A stretch of DNA of 16,335 nucleotides from an uncultured Peptostreptococcaceae bacterium (GTDB lineage Bacteria; Bacillota; Clostridia; Tissierellales; Peptoniphilaceae). Positions within the stretch are counted from its first letter, which is position 1; each line of letters opens with the position of its first letter. The notes below the pieces were generated by a model. That model was not told where the DNA came from. It was given only the letters and a program-made list of their open reading frames with translations, and ran no database searches. Below are positions 1 to 7,427 of the stretch, in pieces. The position numbers and the translations under genes are program-made. The DNA lies in the NCBI GenBank assembly GCA_945910665.1, contig CAMDZK010000004.1, positions 1 through 16,335 on the forward strand. The letters are read 5' to 3'.

Positions 1-1297
1 CTGCAGTTGCAATGTTTTCTACTTGTGCTGGTTGAACAACGCGGGAATTCGTAAGCTCTTGGAGAATATCTTTCATGATAAAGGCCGTTTGTTCTGAAAC
101 GACTTCAGTTGTTTCTGGTTGATTATCTAGAATGAGTCGGCCTTGTGTATCTTCAATTTTCGTGAAACTGATGGGTTCAATATAGGTTCCATTATTGGCA
201 ATGGCACCGTAGGCTCCAGTCATCTCTAAGTTTGTAAAGCCACGTACCATACCCCCTAAGCCCATGGCTGCCAAGTTTTCATCGTTGACTGCCGGGTCCT
301 CGTCTCTTGAGATGAAATTATCTCTTTCTGGATGTTCTGGGTCGATGAGATGGAACTTTTCTAAATAGGATTTAGATTTACTAATGCCTACATTCTCTAA
401 TGTACGCACTGTATTTACGTTTTTCGAAGCGATAATCGAATCGCGTAAGGTGACAATTCCTTCATAGCGGAAGTCCCAGTTTGTTGGCCAACGTTCACCT
501 AACTCGTTGAAGTAGGGAACATCATCAATTGGAGTTGCTGCGGTGTAACCATTGTCGAGTGCTGGTAAATAGGTTGCTATAGGTTTAATCGTAGAGCCTG
601 GGTGACGAGGGGATTGGGTTGCGCGGTTTAATACACTAGACCCTGTTGTTCCACGTCCACCACGCATGGCGAGGATATGCCCATTATTATGGTCCATAAT
701 CACAGAAGTAACTTGTGGTTGAAGAACACCGACTTCGTCAAAATAGAAAAAATTTGGTGATATAAACAAATAACCGTCGTCATTTGTACGATAGAAGTCG
801 GAGTTATTTTCTAAAAATTCGTTTGTGATGGTAAAACTTCCGTCTTCATTGGCCGTGTAGGTGTTTTCGGGAAACTCGATCCCTGATACTTGATGCGTCA
901 TGAGATTGTTTTCTTCACTGCGGGTGTAGAAATCTCTAAAATCAATGACTGTATCTCTCGCGACAACTTTTTCTGAGTGAATCGTCAGTCCATTTTCGTT
1001 AAGGGTGTAAGTATCTGGACTAAAGTAGATTTCATTGCCTTCAGAGAGGAGATTTTCTTTTGCAAAGTACATAATATTGCCATTGCTATTGAGAATATTT
1101 CCGCCATCAGATAAACGCCAGCGAATAAATGCTGGTTCATTCCAACCGGATGTATCTCCTAATAGAAGAGAGGTAAATTCATCATAGAGTGTATCAAGAC
1201 GTTCTTGCTTGTCCAGATCAATCGTCGCTGTGATGACTAAACCACCGTTATAGAGTTTATCGGTTGCTTCTTCATAGGAATATCCGAGCTGTGCCAT
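1..1297 (-). CDS. Class A penicillin-binding protein, transpeptidase half (separated by an in-frame stop; cut by window edge)
   Basis: This is the downstream half of the interrupted PBP gene that starts at 2260. Read in the same frame, the codons after the TAA at 1304-1306 stay open for 432 codons to the window edge. The first ATG is at 1297-1295, six bases after the stop, with no Shine-Dalgarno match. The early part contains ATDKLYNGGLVITATID, the usual link into the transpeptidase domain, then an acidic linker with repeated Asn-Gly and Asp-Gly turns. The catalytic SxxK box is STIK (584-595, inside RHPGSTIKP) and the second box is SKN (419-427). The KTG box should lie just past the window edge. 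The domain cross-links peptidoglycan stem peptides outside the membrane. A product starting at 1297 would have no membrane anchor or signal, so it should be inactive unless the stop is read through or is a sequencing error. Confidence 0.8.
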   Translation of the reverse strand, partial: MAQLGYSYEEATDKLYNGGLVITATIDLDKQERLDTLYDEFTSLLLGDTSGWNEPAFIRWRLSDGGNILNSNGNIMYFAKENLLSEGNEIYFSPDTYTLNENGLTIHSEKVVARDTVIDFRDFYTRSEENNLMTHQVSGIEFPENTYTANEDGSFTITNEFLENNSDFYRTNDDGYLFISPNFFYFDEVGVLQPQVTSVIMDHNNGHILAMRGGRGTTGSSVLNRATQSPRHPGSTIKPIATYLPALDNGYTAATPIDDVPYFNELGERWPTNWDFRYEGIVTLRDSIIASKNVNTVRTLENVGISKSKSYLEKFHLIDPEHPERDNFISRDEDPAVNDENLAAMGLGGMVRGFTNLEMTGAYGAIANNGTYIEPISFTKIEDTQGRLILDNQPETTEVVSEQTAFIMKDILQELTNSRVVQPAQVENIATA

Positions 1298-1303
1298 TAA
1301 ATT

Positions 1304-2260
1304 TTAAACGACTTGATCTTTGACAAAGTCGCTAAAATAAGATATTACTTGATTTGCTTTGCGCTCCGGTGGGTTCAGAGCACTGAACAAATCGTAGGCT
1401 AAAGCTTCATCACGTTCAGCTTCTGTGATATAGCCTTGGTCGATCATACGACTGAGAACATAGGCGACACGCTCTTCTTGCTCTTCATTATAAATGGCAA
1501 CGTAACGTTGGTTTTCAATCATGACATCGCCCACGACACGATCCTCTGGTTCGACTGCCGCTGGTGAAATTGTCTTATATAGAGCGTTATTCGATGGAGA
1601 GTTGATGACTGATGCTAGGGCTGCGGATTCAGCAAGATTTAGATCTTTAGCAGATTTTGAAAAATAGATTTGTGCAGCAGCTTCAATCCCGTAGGCTCCT
1701 TGGCCAAGAAATATTCGGTTTAAGTAGGCCTCAAGAATTTGCTCTTTGGGGAGTTGCTCAGTTAATTGAATGGCGATATAGGCTTCCATCAATTTTCTTT
1801 GTACAGTTTGTTCATCGGATAGATACATGAGCTTTGCCACCTGTTGAGTAATGGTACTACCACCTCGCACAATTCCCCCTGCGACAAAGTTGTCGACGGC
1901 GGACATGACAATTCCTTTCGGATCCACACCAATATTGGTATAGAAGCTCTCATCTTCTGTCGCGACGACTGCTTTAATGAAGGTGTCAGGAATTTCTTCA
2001 ATATCGACAATTTTTCTGAACTGTTCGGTTTGAATCATTTCTAAGGTTTGCCCATTTTTGTCGACAATGACTGAGTTTTCTGTCAGCATCGCATTCATAT
2101 TGTCGGTGCTGATGGGGGGTGCGTTTTGAACGATGTTAATCGTGGCGATTCCCAAAGTTCCCACACCAAGTAAAACAACGATAAGTACAACGAGAATGGC
2201 GATTTTCACGATTTTTAAAAATACGCTTCCCGCTGTTCGTCTTCTTTTTTTATGTGCCAT
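1304..2260 (-). CDS. Class A penicillin-binding protein, anchor and GT51 glycosyltransferase half (ends at premature TAA)
   Basis: This 318-residue product polymerises glycan strands from lipid II at the outer face of the membrane. It has a basic N-terminus (KKRRR), one membrane anchor at about residues 15-43, then the GT51 domain. Motif 1 is ATEDESFYTNIGVD with catalytic Glu102. Motif 2 is GGSTITQQVAKLMYL (133-147). Motif 3 starts at RKLMEAY with Glu159. In motif 1 the usual His of EDxxFxxHxG is Asn109. AAAGGAGG lies just upstream of the ATG (2266-2273). Class A PBPs are usually 650-900 residues with a C-terminal transpeptidase. Here translation stops after VKDQVV, and the transpeptidase continues in the same frame after the stop. 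The reading is therefore a nonsense mutation or base-call error in a bifunctional PBP1A-type gene, not a natural monofunctional glycosyltransferase. Confidence 0.88.
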   Translation of the reverse strand: MAHKKRRRTAGSVFLKIVKIAILVVLIVVLLGVGTLGIATINIVQNAPPISTDNMNAMLTENSVIVDKNGQTLEMIQTEQFRKIVDIEEIPDTFIKAVVATEDESFYTNIGVDPKGIVMSAVDNFVAGGIVRGGSTITQQVAKLMYLSDEQTVQRKLMEAYIAIQLTEQLPKEQILEAYLNRIFLGQGAYGIEAAAQIYFSKSAKDLNLAESAALASVINSPSNNALYKTISPAAVEPEDRVVGDVMIENQRYVAIYNEEQEERVAYVLSRMIDQGYITEAERDEALAYDLFSALNPPERKANQVISYFSDFVKDQVV

Positions 2261-2286
2261 AGTTTCCTCCTTTTACGGATACTACG

Positions 2287-2315
2287 ATTATAGCATAGAA
2301 ACAAATGCACGTGAA
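2287..2315 (-). promoter_or_regulatory. Candidate sigma-A promoter for the PBP gene
   Basis: On the minus strand, TTCACG (2315-2310, 4 of 6 matches to TTGACA) is followed after 17 bases by a perfect TATAAT (2292-2287). A TGC immediately before it makes an extended -10. Transcription would start near 2280, giving a leader of about 20 bases that carries the AAAGGAGG site. Confidence 0.6.
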
Positions 2316-2334
2316 AATAAGTATCGTGTATAAT
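2306..2334 (+). promoter_or_regulatory. Candidate promoter for the hflX-msrB gene chain
   Basis: A perfect TATAAT lies at 2329-2334. The -35 position at 17-base spacing (2306-2311, TGCACG) matches only 3 of 6 positions. The start would fall near 2341, giving a leader of only about 14 bases before the hflX ATG. The region overlaps the divergent PBP promoter on the other strand. The -10 is convincing; the -35 is weak. Confidence 0.45.
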
Positions 2335-2354
2335 AGAAAAAGGTAGGTGAATCG

Positions 2355-3617
2355 ATGAAAGAAAAAGTAATTGCAGTTTTTGTGTATACAAGAGATGATG
2401 ATCGAACGCTCGACGAACAGCAACAAGAATTTCTCCTTCTCATTGAAGCAGCAGATGCAGATGTCGTCGCTGTAGTGACGCAAAAAGTCGATAAATATAA
2501 CCCAGCGACCCTCATCGGGAGTGGGAAAGTAGTTGAAGTAGCAGATCTTGTAAAAAATTTGGAGGCGGAAACGGTTTGCTTCAATCATCAATTAACAGGT
2601 TCTCAAATTAAAAATCTAGAAGATGCCATGGATTGCAAAATTATCGATCGTACCCATGTGATCTTAGATATATTTGCCAAGAGAGCCTCCGATAAAGAAG
2701 GGAAGCTTCAGGTCAAACTCGCCCAGCTCAGCTACCGGCTTCCAAGACTACAAGGCCATCGTTCCTATTTATCGCGATTGGGTGGTGGAATTGGGACAAG
2801 AGGCCCTGGAGAACAACAATTAGAAACAGATAGAAGGCACATTGAAAGAGAAATGGCTTCGATCAAGAGCCAGTTGGAGCAAGAAGCCCATACCCGGTCC
2901 ATGAAAGCGAAAAGAAGAAGCAGGAATTTAATTCCCATCGTCGCTTTTGTTGGCTACACGAACGTTGGAAAGTCTACCATACTAAATCAAGTCCTGCAGA
3001 AAAGCTTCTCTGCCTTAGGAAAAGAAGTATCTGCGAAGAACAGGTTGTTTGAAACGTTAACCCCTGCTCATCGTATGGTGGTATTACCTGGAGGTGCCCC
3101 CTGTATTCTCATGGATACTGTTGGTTTTGTCAGCAATTTACCGACAGAACTTGTCGCAGCTTTTGAATCCACATTAGAAGTCTTACAAGAAGCAGATGTC
3201 ATTTATCATATTATGGACGCATCATCGCCCATGCAAGAAATCCAAGTCGAAACGACCAATGCACTCTTAAAAAATGTAGGCGTGGAACAAACACTTAAAA
3301 TTGTCCTTTGGAATAAAATGGATCAAACGAAAGAAGTGGCCTATGAAAATTTTGGTCGGAAAGACAGAATATATATTAGCGCGAAAAAAGATGAGGATAT
3401 TCTTCGCCTGATGGAGCATATGAAACAAACAATTTATCCCCAAGGACCCGTTACTTGGGCAGTCAGTTATCACGATTTTGAAGAATTAAAAAAAGAACTT
3501 GCGACAATCCCCCCAGAGGATATACAATATGAAGCGGATTGTGTACAAGTAACTTTTTATGCGTCGGAAGCGCTACTGGGTCGACTCGGTAAGAGAATCG
3601 CACATGAAGCCATATAA
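2355..3617 (+). CDS. hflX: Ribosome-associated GTPase HflX
   Basis: HflX binds the 50S subunit and can split stalled or stress-inactivated 70S ribosomes using GTP. The 420-residue length is typical of the family. The N-terminal nucleotide-binding-like domain contains the family signature NPATLIGSGKV (49-59). A coiled, glycine-rich linker follows, with RLGGGIGTRGPGEQQLE (141-157), diagnostic of HflX. The G domain has the P-loop GYTNVGKS (200-207), switch region LFETLTPAHR (231-240, where most relatives read FATLDPTTR), G3 DTVGF (254-258) and G4 NKMD (320-323). The ATG is preceded by AGGTGA (2345-2350), which pairs with the extended anti-Shine-Dalgarno. It is the first gene of the eight-gene chain and overlaps yigZ by 14 bases. 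Confidence 0.96.
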   Translation: MKEKVIAVFVYTRDDDRTLDEQQQEFLLLIEAADADVVAVVTQKVDKYNPATLIGSGKVVEVADLVKNLEAETVCFNHQLTGSQIKNLEDAMDCKIIDRTHVILDIFAKRASDKEGKLQVKLAQLSYRLPRLQGHRSYLSRLGGGIGTRGPGEQQLETDRRHIEREMASIKSQLEQEAHTRSMKAKRRSRNLIPIVAFVGYTNVGKSTILNQVLQKSFSALGKEVSAKNRLFETLTPAHRMVVLPGGAPCILMDTVGFVSNLPTELVAAFESTLEVLQEADVIYHIMDASSPMQEIQVETTNALLKNVGVEQTLKIVLWNKMDQTKEVAYENFGRKDRIYISAKKDEDILRLMEHMKQTIYPQGPVTWAVSYHDFEELKKELATIPPEDIQYEADCVQVTFYASEALLGRLGKRIAHEAI

Positions 3618-4245
3618 AACTGTAGATCAAAGCAGCGAAGCGAGCTTTGAAATTCAAAAATCAACGTTTATTGGATACGCAAAACGGGTGCAAACGGAAG
3701 AAGAAGCGCAAGAGTTTCTTACATCAATCAAAAAAGAGCATCCACAAGCGAGACATCATTGTAGCGCGTGGATACTCTCGGACCAATGCAAGCGTTTCGA
3801 TGATGACAAAGAACCGCAAGGAACAGCGGGACTTCCCATTTTAAGGGTATTAGAAGGGCAAGGGCTTACAAAAACTGCAGTGGTTGTCGTACGGTACTTC
3901 GGTGGTGTTTTATTAGGCACTGGGGGCCTCACTAGAGCCTACGGACGTGCAGCGTCTTTAGCGGTTGACGAAGCTAGGATTTGTATGCGGGTACCACTTC
4001 AATCTCTCTTCGTGGAGATTGATTATACTCTCTGGGGTCAAGTGGAACACGAGTTGAAATCAAAAAATAAAGAGATTGTAAATCTCACATTCCTCGATAA
4101 AGTGCATTGTACTTTCCTCACAGAAGAAGAGTGCATAAAAGACTGGGAAGCGTATTTTGCATCGATATCGCAGGGTAAAATCCAAGTTATACAAAAAGAA
4201 ATTGTATGGCGAACACAGCCAATCGAAGGAGAAGAAAATGAATAG
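3604..4245 (+). CDS. yigZ: YigZ/IMPACT family protein
   Basis: This 213-residue protein belongs to the YigZ (YvyE)/IMPACT (UPF0029) family. Bacterial members have no firmly established biochemical role; the eukaryotic relative IMPACT acts on translational control through GCN2. The family core is clear: ARHHCSAW (49-56), DDDKEPQGTAGLPIL (66-80) and VVVRYFGGVLLGTGGLTRAY (94-113). The smaller C-terminal domain ends in an acidic tail. I start it at MKPYKTV because that matches the family N-terminus. An in-frame ATG 45 bases upstream would add 15 residues lying wholly inside hflX and has no ribosome binding site. The chosen start also lacks a good Shine-Dalgarno, so translation is probably coupled to hflX, whose stop lies 14 bases inside this gene. 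Confidence 0.92.
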   Translation: MKPYKTVDQSSEASFEIQKSTFIGYAKRVQTEEEAQEFLTSIKKEHPQARHHCSAWILSDQCKRFDDDKEPQGTAGLPILRVLEGQGLTKTAVVVVRYFGGVLLGTGGLTRAYGRAASLAVDEARICMRVPLQSLFVEIDYTLWGQVEHELKSKNKEIVNLTFLDKVHCTFLTEEECIKDWEAYFASISQGKIQVIQKEIVWRTQPIEGEENE

Positions 4246-4630
4246 AGAAGAATTTTTAAAACAGAAAGTGTGGGCAGTGGTAGGCGCTACACAAAAGGAA
4301 GAAAAATGGGGATATCGGATATATAAAACACTCAAAGACGCAGGCTATGAAGTCTATGGTGTGAATCCCAACTACGATATGATTGATGACGATACGATGT
4401 ATCATACTTTGTCTGCGATTCCTGTAAAAGTGGATGCAATTGATATGGTCATTAATCGCAAACAGAGCATTCGCGTTTTGGAAGAGGCGAAAGAACTAGG
4501 ACTCAACAATATCTTTTTTCAACCAGGCAGTGTCGATAAAGATGTCATTGCAAAAGCGGAAGAGTTAGGATTGGATTATCTCAATGGGGATTGTATCTAT
4601 CGTGCCGTAAAAGAAAGTGAGATGCGCTAA
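4238..4630 (+). CDS. CoA-binding domain protein (YccU type)
   Basis: This single-domain protein of 130 residues is a small Rossmann fold of the CoA_binding family, related to the N-terminal part of succinyl-CoA ligase alpha subunits. Visible features are VWAVVGATQKEEKWGYRIYK (11-30, the nucleotide-binding glycine turn), GYEVYGVNP (36-44) and, later, IFFQPGS. No catalytic domain is attached, so the substrate and role are unknown; CoA binding is inferred from the family. The ATG at 4238 is preceded by GAAGGAG (4225-4231) at good spacing. This supports it over an in-frame ATG 81 bases upstream that would lie inside yigZ and give a basic extension absent from the family. It overlaps yigZ by 8 bases and yebC by one. 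Confidence 0.9.
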   Translation: MNREEFLKQKVWAVVGATQKEEKWGYRIYKTLKDAGYEVYGVNPNYDMIDDDTMYHTLSAIPVKVDAIDMVINRKQSIRVLEEAKELGLNNIFFQPGSVDKDVIAKAEELGLDYLNGDCIYRAVKESEMR

Positions 4631-5364
4631 TGGCTGGCCATTCCAAATGGAAAACCATCAAGAATAAAAAAGGAAAAGAAGACGCAAAACGCGGGAAAAT
4701 TTTTACAAAATTATCCCGAATGATTACCGTTGCTGTACGAGAAGGTGGAGCAGATCCATCGTATAATGCGGCACTGCAAGCGGCGATTGAAAAAGCAAAA
4801 GCAGAAAACATGCCTAATGATAATATCGATCGAGCCATTAAAAAAGCTGCCGGTGAATCAAGTGACACACAGTTTGAAGAAGTGTGGTATGAAGGCTATG
4901 GTCCTGAAGGTGTTGCTGTGATTGTCCAATGTCTCACTGACAACAGGAATCGAACTGCACCCGATGTGCGCCATGCCTTTGATAAATACGGTGGTAATCT
5001 CGGGCAAACGGGTTCTGTCACTTTTTTATTTGAACGAAAAGGGGTTCTCGTCGTCGATGCAGAAGAAAAAGACGAGGAAGAATTTATGATGGAAGCCATT
5101 GAGGCAGGCGCCGAAGATGTACTCATTGAAGAAGGGTATTTTGAGGTACGTACAGCAGTTGAAGATTTCCATTCTGTTACACAAGTGCTCCAAGAAGGTG
5201 GCACTTCCTTTGCTCAGTTGGACTTAAGTTTTATTCCTCATAATTTAGTGGAAATCAAAGAAGAGAAAAACCGTCAAAATATGGAAAAACTTATTGATGT
5301 TTTAGAAGAAAACGATGATGTTCAGGAGGTCTACCACAATTGGTTAGAACCAACCGAAGAGTAA
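4630..5364 (+). CDS. yebC: YebC/PmpR family protein
   Basis: At 244 residues it has the normal family length and the diagnostic start MAGHSKWKTIKNKKG, followed by DAKRGKIFTKLSRMI and, further on, ENMPNDNIDRAIKKA. GYGPEGVAVIVQCLTDNRNR and GNLGQTGSVTFLFERKG also match strongly. The family was described as transcriptional regulators (PmpR). More recent work links YebC proteins to translation elongation, including easing of ribosome stalling at proline-rich stretches, so the annotation as a regulator alone may be incomplete. The ATG shares its A with the TAA of the previous gene (TAATG) and has no strong binding site, which points to translational coupling. The final codons carry the ribosome binding site and start of the next gene, and a terminator-like hairpin follows the stop directly. 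Confidence 0.96.
   Translation: MAGHSKWKTIKNKKGKEDAKRGKIFTKLSRMITVAVREGGADPSYNAALQAAIEKAKAENMPNDNIDRAIKKAAGESSDTQFEEVWYEGYGPEGVAVIVQCLTDNRNRTAPDVRHAFDKYGGNLGQTGSVTFLFERKGVLVVDAEEKDEEEFMMEAIEAGAEDVLIEEGYFEVRTAVEDFHSVTQVLQEGGTSFAQLDLSFIPHNLVEIKEEKNRQNMEKLIDVLEENDDVQEVYHNWLEPTEE
5324..5330 (+). promoter_or_regulatory. Ribosome binding site fixing the TTG start of the DUF1461 gene
   Basis: AGGAGGT inside the last codons of yebC stands 9 bases before the TTG at 5340. It is one of the best Shine-Dalgarno matches in the plus-strand chain. It is the reason for choosing a TTG start that overlaps yebC by 25 bases, since no ATG lies at the head of the frame. Confidence 0.75.
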
Positions 5365-6014
5365 AAGGGAAGGCATTGGCCTTCTTTTTTTCCATCGCAT
5401 TTGTGATTTTCGCTCTCTTTATTAGTCTTTGGATCAACACATCGAATGTACAATATTTTTCTAACTTTCGAGAAGAACAACAAGATTACGAATATATCGG
5501 AAAAACAAAAGAAGAATTGGACGTCATTACAAAAGATTTGATTCGCTATATCCAGTTGGGTGATGAAGGAAGAATCGAAAAGCATTTTAATGAGAGAGAA
5601 GTATTGCATATGAAAGACGTGCGCTTTCTCTATGTATTGACGATTCCCCTCATGTTCATTGCTCTCATCGTAATATTTTTAACCGCATATTGGGGTAATA
5701 AGATAGAAAGTCATTTTTACCGATGGGTAGCAATTTTTACTTTAATTCTTATTGTTCTGTTTGCAGTGGGAGGATTTTTGATGTCAGCTCAATTTAACGA
5801 AGCGTTTATTCGCTTTCATGAACTTTTATTTACCAATGATTTGTGGCTGCTGAATCCAGAGACAGACATGATGATACGCATGTTACCACAAAAAATCTTT
5901 TTTGAAATTTTTGTGCGTATTCTCGTCTTATTTGGAGTTTTCACTGCCTTGTTACTCATAGCATGTATATTTTTAGATCAAAGGAGACGTTATGAAACTC
6001 AATACAATGATTGA
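5340..6014 (+). CDS. DUF1461 / TIGR01906 integral membrane protein
   Basis: This 224-residue membrane protein has four likely transmembrane segments, at about residues 11-31, 97-117, 128-148 and 188-211. The first two are separated by a hydrophilic loop of about 65 residues. Family marks are [16 protein letters not shown] (83-98) and [18 protein letters not shown] (159-176), followed by [10 protein letters not shown]. These match the DUF1461 family (also called TIGR01906 or LctB-like), which is found mostly in Gram-positive bacteria and has no known function. The start is TTG with an excellent upstream AGGAGGT. A later in-frame GTG at 5403 would remove half of the first membrane segment and is less likely. 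The first codons include a hairpin and T-run that resemble an intrinsic terminator, which is odd for the middle of a gene chain. It overlaps deoC by 23 bases. Confidence 0.88.
   Translation: MVRTNRRVKGKALAFFFSIAFVIFALFISLWINTSNVQYFSNFREEQQDYEYIGKTKEELDVITKDLIRYIQLGDEGRIEKHFNEREVLHMKDVRFLYVLTIPLMFIALIVIFLTAYWGNKIESHFYRWVAIFTLILIVLFAVGGFLMSAQFNEAFIRFHELLFTNDLWLLNPETDMMIRMLPQKIFFEIFVRILVLFGVFTALLLIACIFLDQRRRYETQYND
5363..5391 (+). terminator. Terminator-like hairpin and T-run after yebC, inside the DUF1461 gene
   Basis: GAAGGC (5369-5374), loop ATTG and GCCTTC (5379-5384) form a perfect 6-bp stem that can extend through G-T pairs into an A-run/T-run. Seven T residues follow at 5385-5391. The structure begins right after the yebC stop at 5362-5364. 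It has the form of a Rho-independent terminator, yet it lies at codons 9-18 of the overlapping DUF1461 frame. It could attenuate expression of the DUF1461, deoC, lgt and msrB part of the chain, with translating ribosomes melting it. The structure is seen; activity is inferred. Confidence 0.5.
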
Positions 6015-6636
6015 CCACACACTATTAAAGCCAGAAACTACGCAAGAAGAAATCATCAAACTTTGTGATGAAGCGAAAGAATTTGATTTTGCATCCGTTT
6101 GCATCCCACCTCGCTTTGTATCTCTTGCTGCGAAACAGTTGGAGGGAGAAAATCCCATGGTTTGTACAGTGATCGGATTTCCATTGGGATATCAAACCAC
6201 TGCTGTAAAGGCCTATGAAGCAAAAGCTGCCGCCGAAGAAGGGGCAGATGAAGTTGATATGGTCATAGCCATTGGAGCGCTAAAAGAGGGGGATGACGCA
6301 TACGTCCAGGAAGATATCGCAAGAGTAAAAGAATCAATCGGCGATAAAACACTCAAAGTAATTATTGAAACCTGTTTATTGACTAAGGATGAAATAAAGC
6401 GTGCCTGTACATTGGCTGTAGAGGCAGGAGCGGACTTTGTAAAAACATCTACAGGATTTTCAACTGGAGGAGCCACAGTAGAAGATGTTCGCTTGATGAA
6501 AGAAACGGTTGGTGACAAAGCGCTTGTGAAAGCTTCTGGTGGCATTAGAAACAGAGAAACTGCCATTCAAATGGTAGAAGCTGGTGCATCACGTTTGGGT
6601 GCATCCGCAGGCGTCGCCATTTGTCGTGAAGCATGA
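5992..6636 (+). CDS. deoC: Deoxyribose-phosphate aldolase
   Basis: DeoC cleaves 2-deoxy-D-ribose 5-phosphate to glyceraldehyde 3-phosphate and acetaldehyde in deoxynucleoside catabolism, acting in the cytoplasm. The 214-residue protein is a class I aldolase TIM barrel of the short bacterial type. The start [11 protein letters not shown] is typical. The Schiff-base lysine is Lys151 in FVKTSTGF, the second active-site lysine is Lys180 in LVKASGGIR, and the catalytic aspartate is Asp89 in [15 protein letters not shown] (5981-5987) precedes the ATG at the right distance. No other deo genes (phosphorylase, phosphopentomutase) are in the window, so it is separated from its pathway partners and sits in a mixed housekeeping chain. 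It overlaps lgt by 4 bases if the first of three tandem ATGs is used. Confidence 0.96.
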   Translation: MKLNTMIDHTLLKPETTQEEIIKLCDEAKEFDFASVCIPPRFVSLAAKQLEGENPMVCTVIGFPLGYQTTAVKAYEAKAAAEEGADEVDMVIAIGALKEGDDAYVQEDIARVKESIGDKTLKVIIETCLLTKDEIKRACTLAVEAGADFVKTSTGFSTGGATVEDVRLMKETVGDKALVKASGGIRNRETAIQMVEAGASRLGASAGVAICREA

Positions 6637-7427
6637 TGATGGCGTATATTACACCGCCACAAGATAATGTCTTTCTCACTCTTTTTGGAATTGATATTAT
6701 GTGGTATGGAGTGATTATTGGAATTGGAATTCTACTGGGAGTCACTCTTGCGACAAAAGAAGCAGTACGTTATGGACTTGACGAAGATCATTTCACATCG
6801 ATGCTTTTATGGGCAATCCCCATTGCAATTGTAGGAGCTAGACTCTATTACGTACTCTTTAATCTCGATTATTACACCCAAAATCCTGGACAAATTATCA
6901 ATATACGGCAAGGTGGATTGGCTATTTATGGGGGAATTATTGCAGCCCTCATCACAGCATATATTTACTGTAAAAAGAAAAACATGAATTTTCTCACAGC
7001 AACAGACGCAGCAATGCCAGGAGTTGCCCTTGGGCAAGCAATCGGTCGTTGGGGCAACTTTGTCAATCAAGAAGCCTATGGAGGACCCACCGATTTGCCA
7101 TGGGGGATGCTCATCGATGGAGAAATCGTCCATCCGACTTTTTTATATGAATCGCTTTTTAATGGAGCCCTTGTCCTATTTCTCTTATGGTATGGAAGGA
7201 AGAAACGAAAGCATCCAGGCGAAGTTTTATTTTTATATATGATTGGATATGGGATTGCTCGCCTGTTTATAGAAGGTCTTAGAACCGATAGCCTGTATTT
7301 AGGGGTGTTCCGCGTGTCCCAATTGGTGAGCATCGGTGGAATTGTTTTAGGAATTGTGGGATTATGGGCCCTGAGACAAAAAAAGGAGCAAAAGAATGGA
7401 TCCAAGAAAAAAAGAAGAAAGAATTAG
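6633..7427 (+). CDS. lgt: Prolipoprotein diacylglyceryl transferase
   Basis: Lgt moves a diacylglyceryl group from phosphatidylglycerol to the lipobox cysteine of prolipoproteins, the first step of lipoprotein maturation in the membrane. The roughly 264-residue protein has about seven hydrophobic segments and the family motifs: [11 protein letters not shown] near the N-terminus, GARLYYV (68-74), GGLAIYGG (94-101), the signature [13 protein letters not shown] (138-150) containing the essential Arg and Asn, HPTFLYES (167-174) and FIEGLRTDS (212-220). The C-terminus is strongly basic (SKKKRRKN), fitting a cytoplasmic end. Three ATG codons in a row at 6633, 6636 and 6639 can start it. None has a strong binding site, so coupling to deoC through the ATGA overlap is likely. 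The last 32 bases overlap msrB. Confidence 0.96.
   Translation: MMMAYITPPQDNVFLTLFGIDIMWYGVIIGIGILLGVTLATKEAVRYGLDEDHFTSMLLWAIPIAIVGARLYYVLFNLDYYTQNPGQIINIRQGGLAIYGGIIAALITAYIYCKKKNMNFLTATDAAMPGVALGQAIGRWGNFVNQEAYGGPTDLPWGMLIDGEIVHPTFLYESLFNGALVLFLLWYGRKKRKHPGEVLFLYMIGYGIARLFIEGLRTDSLYLGVFRVSQLVSIGGIVLGIVGLWALRQKKEQKNGSKKKRRKN

Noticed and set aside
1..6. CTGCAG at the very start of the window
   Set aside because: It is a common six-base restriction site inside the PBP coding frame and has no evident biological role here.
1304..1306. Reassignment of TAA to a sense codon in this organism
   Set aside because: Other genes here (hflX, yebC, msrB, the kinase, TrkA and TrkH) end at TAA at the expected family length, so TAA works as a stop.
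2250..2591. Minus-strand open frames over the 5' end of hflX and the promoter gap
   Set aside because: They lie opposite a strongly recognised gene, have low-complexity cysteine- and phenylalanine-rich translations typical of antisense frames, and lack a ribosome binding site.
3559..3603. Longer starts for yigZ (3559), the CoA-binding gene (4157) and MATE (9933)
   Set aside because: The added residues do not resemble the families and the upstream codons lack binding sites; the later ATGs fit family N-termini, and two of the three (CoA-binding gene, MATE) also have good Shine-Dalgarno sequences.
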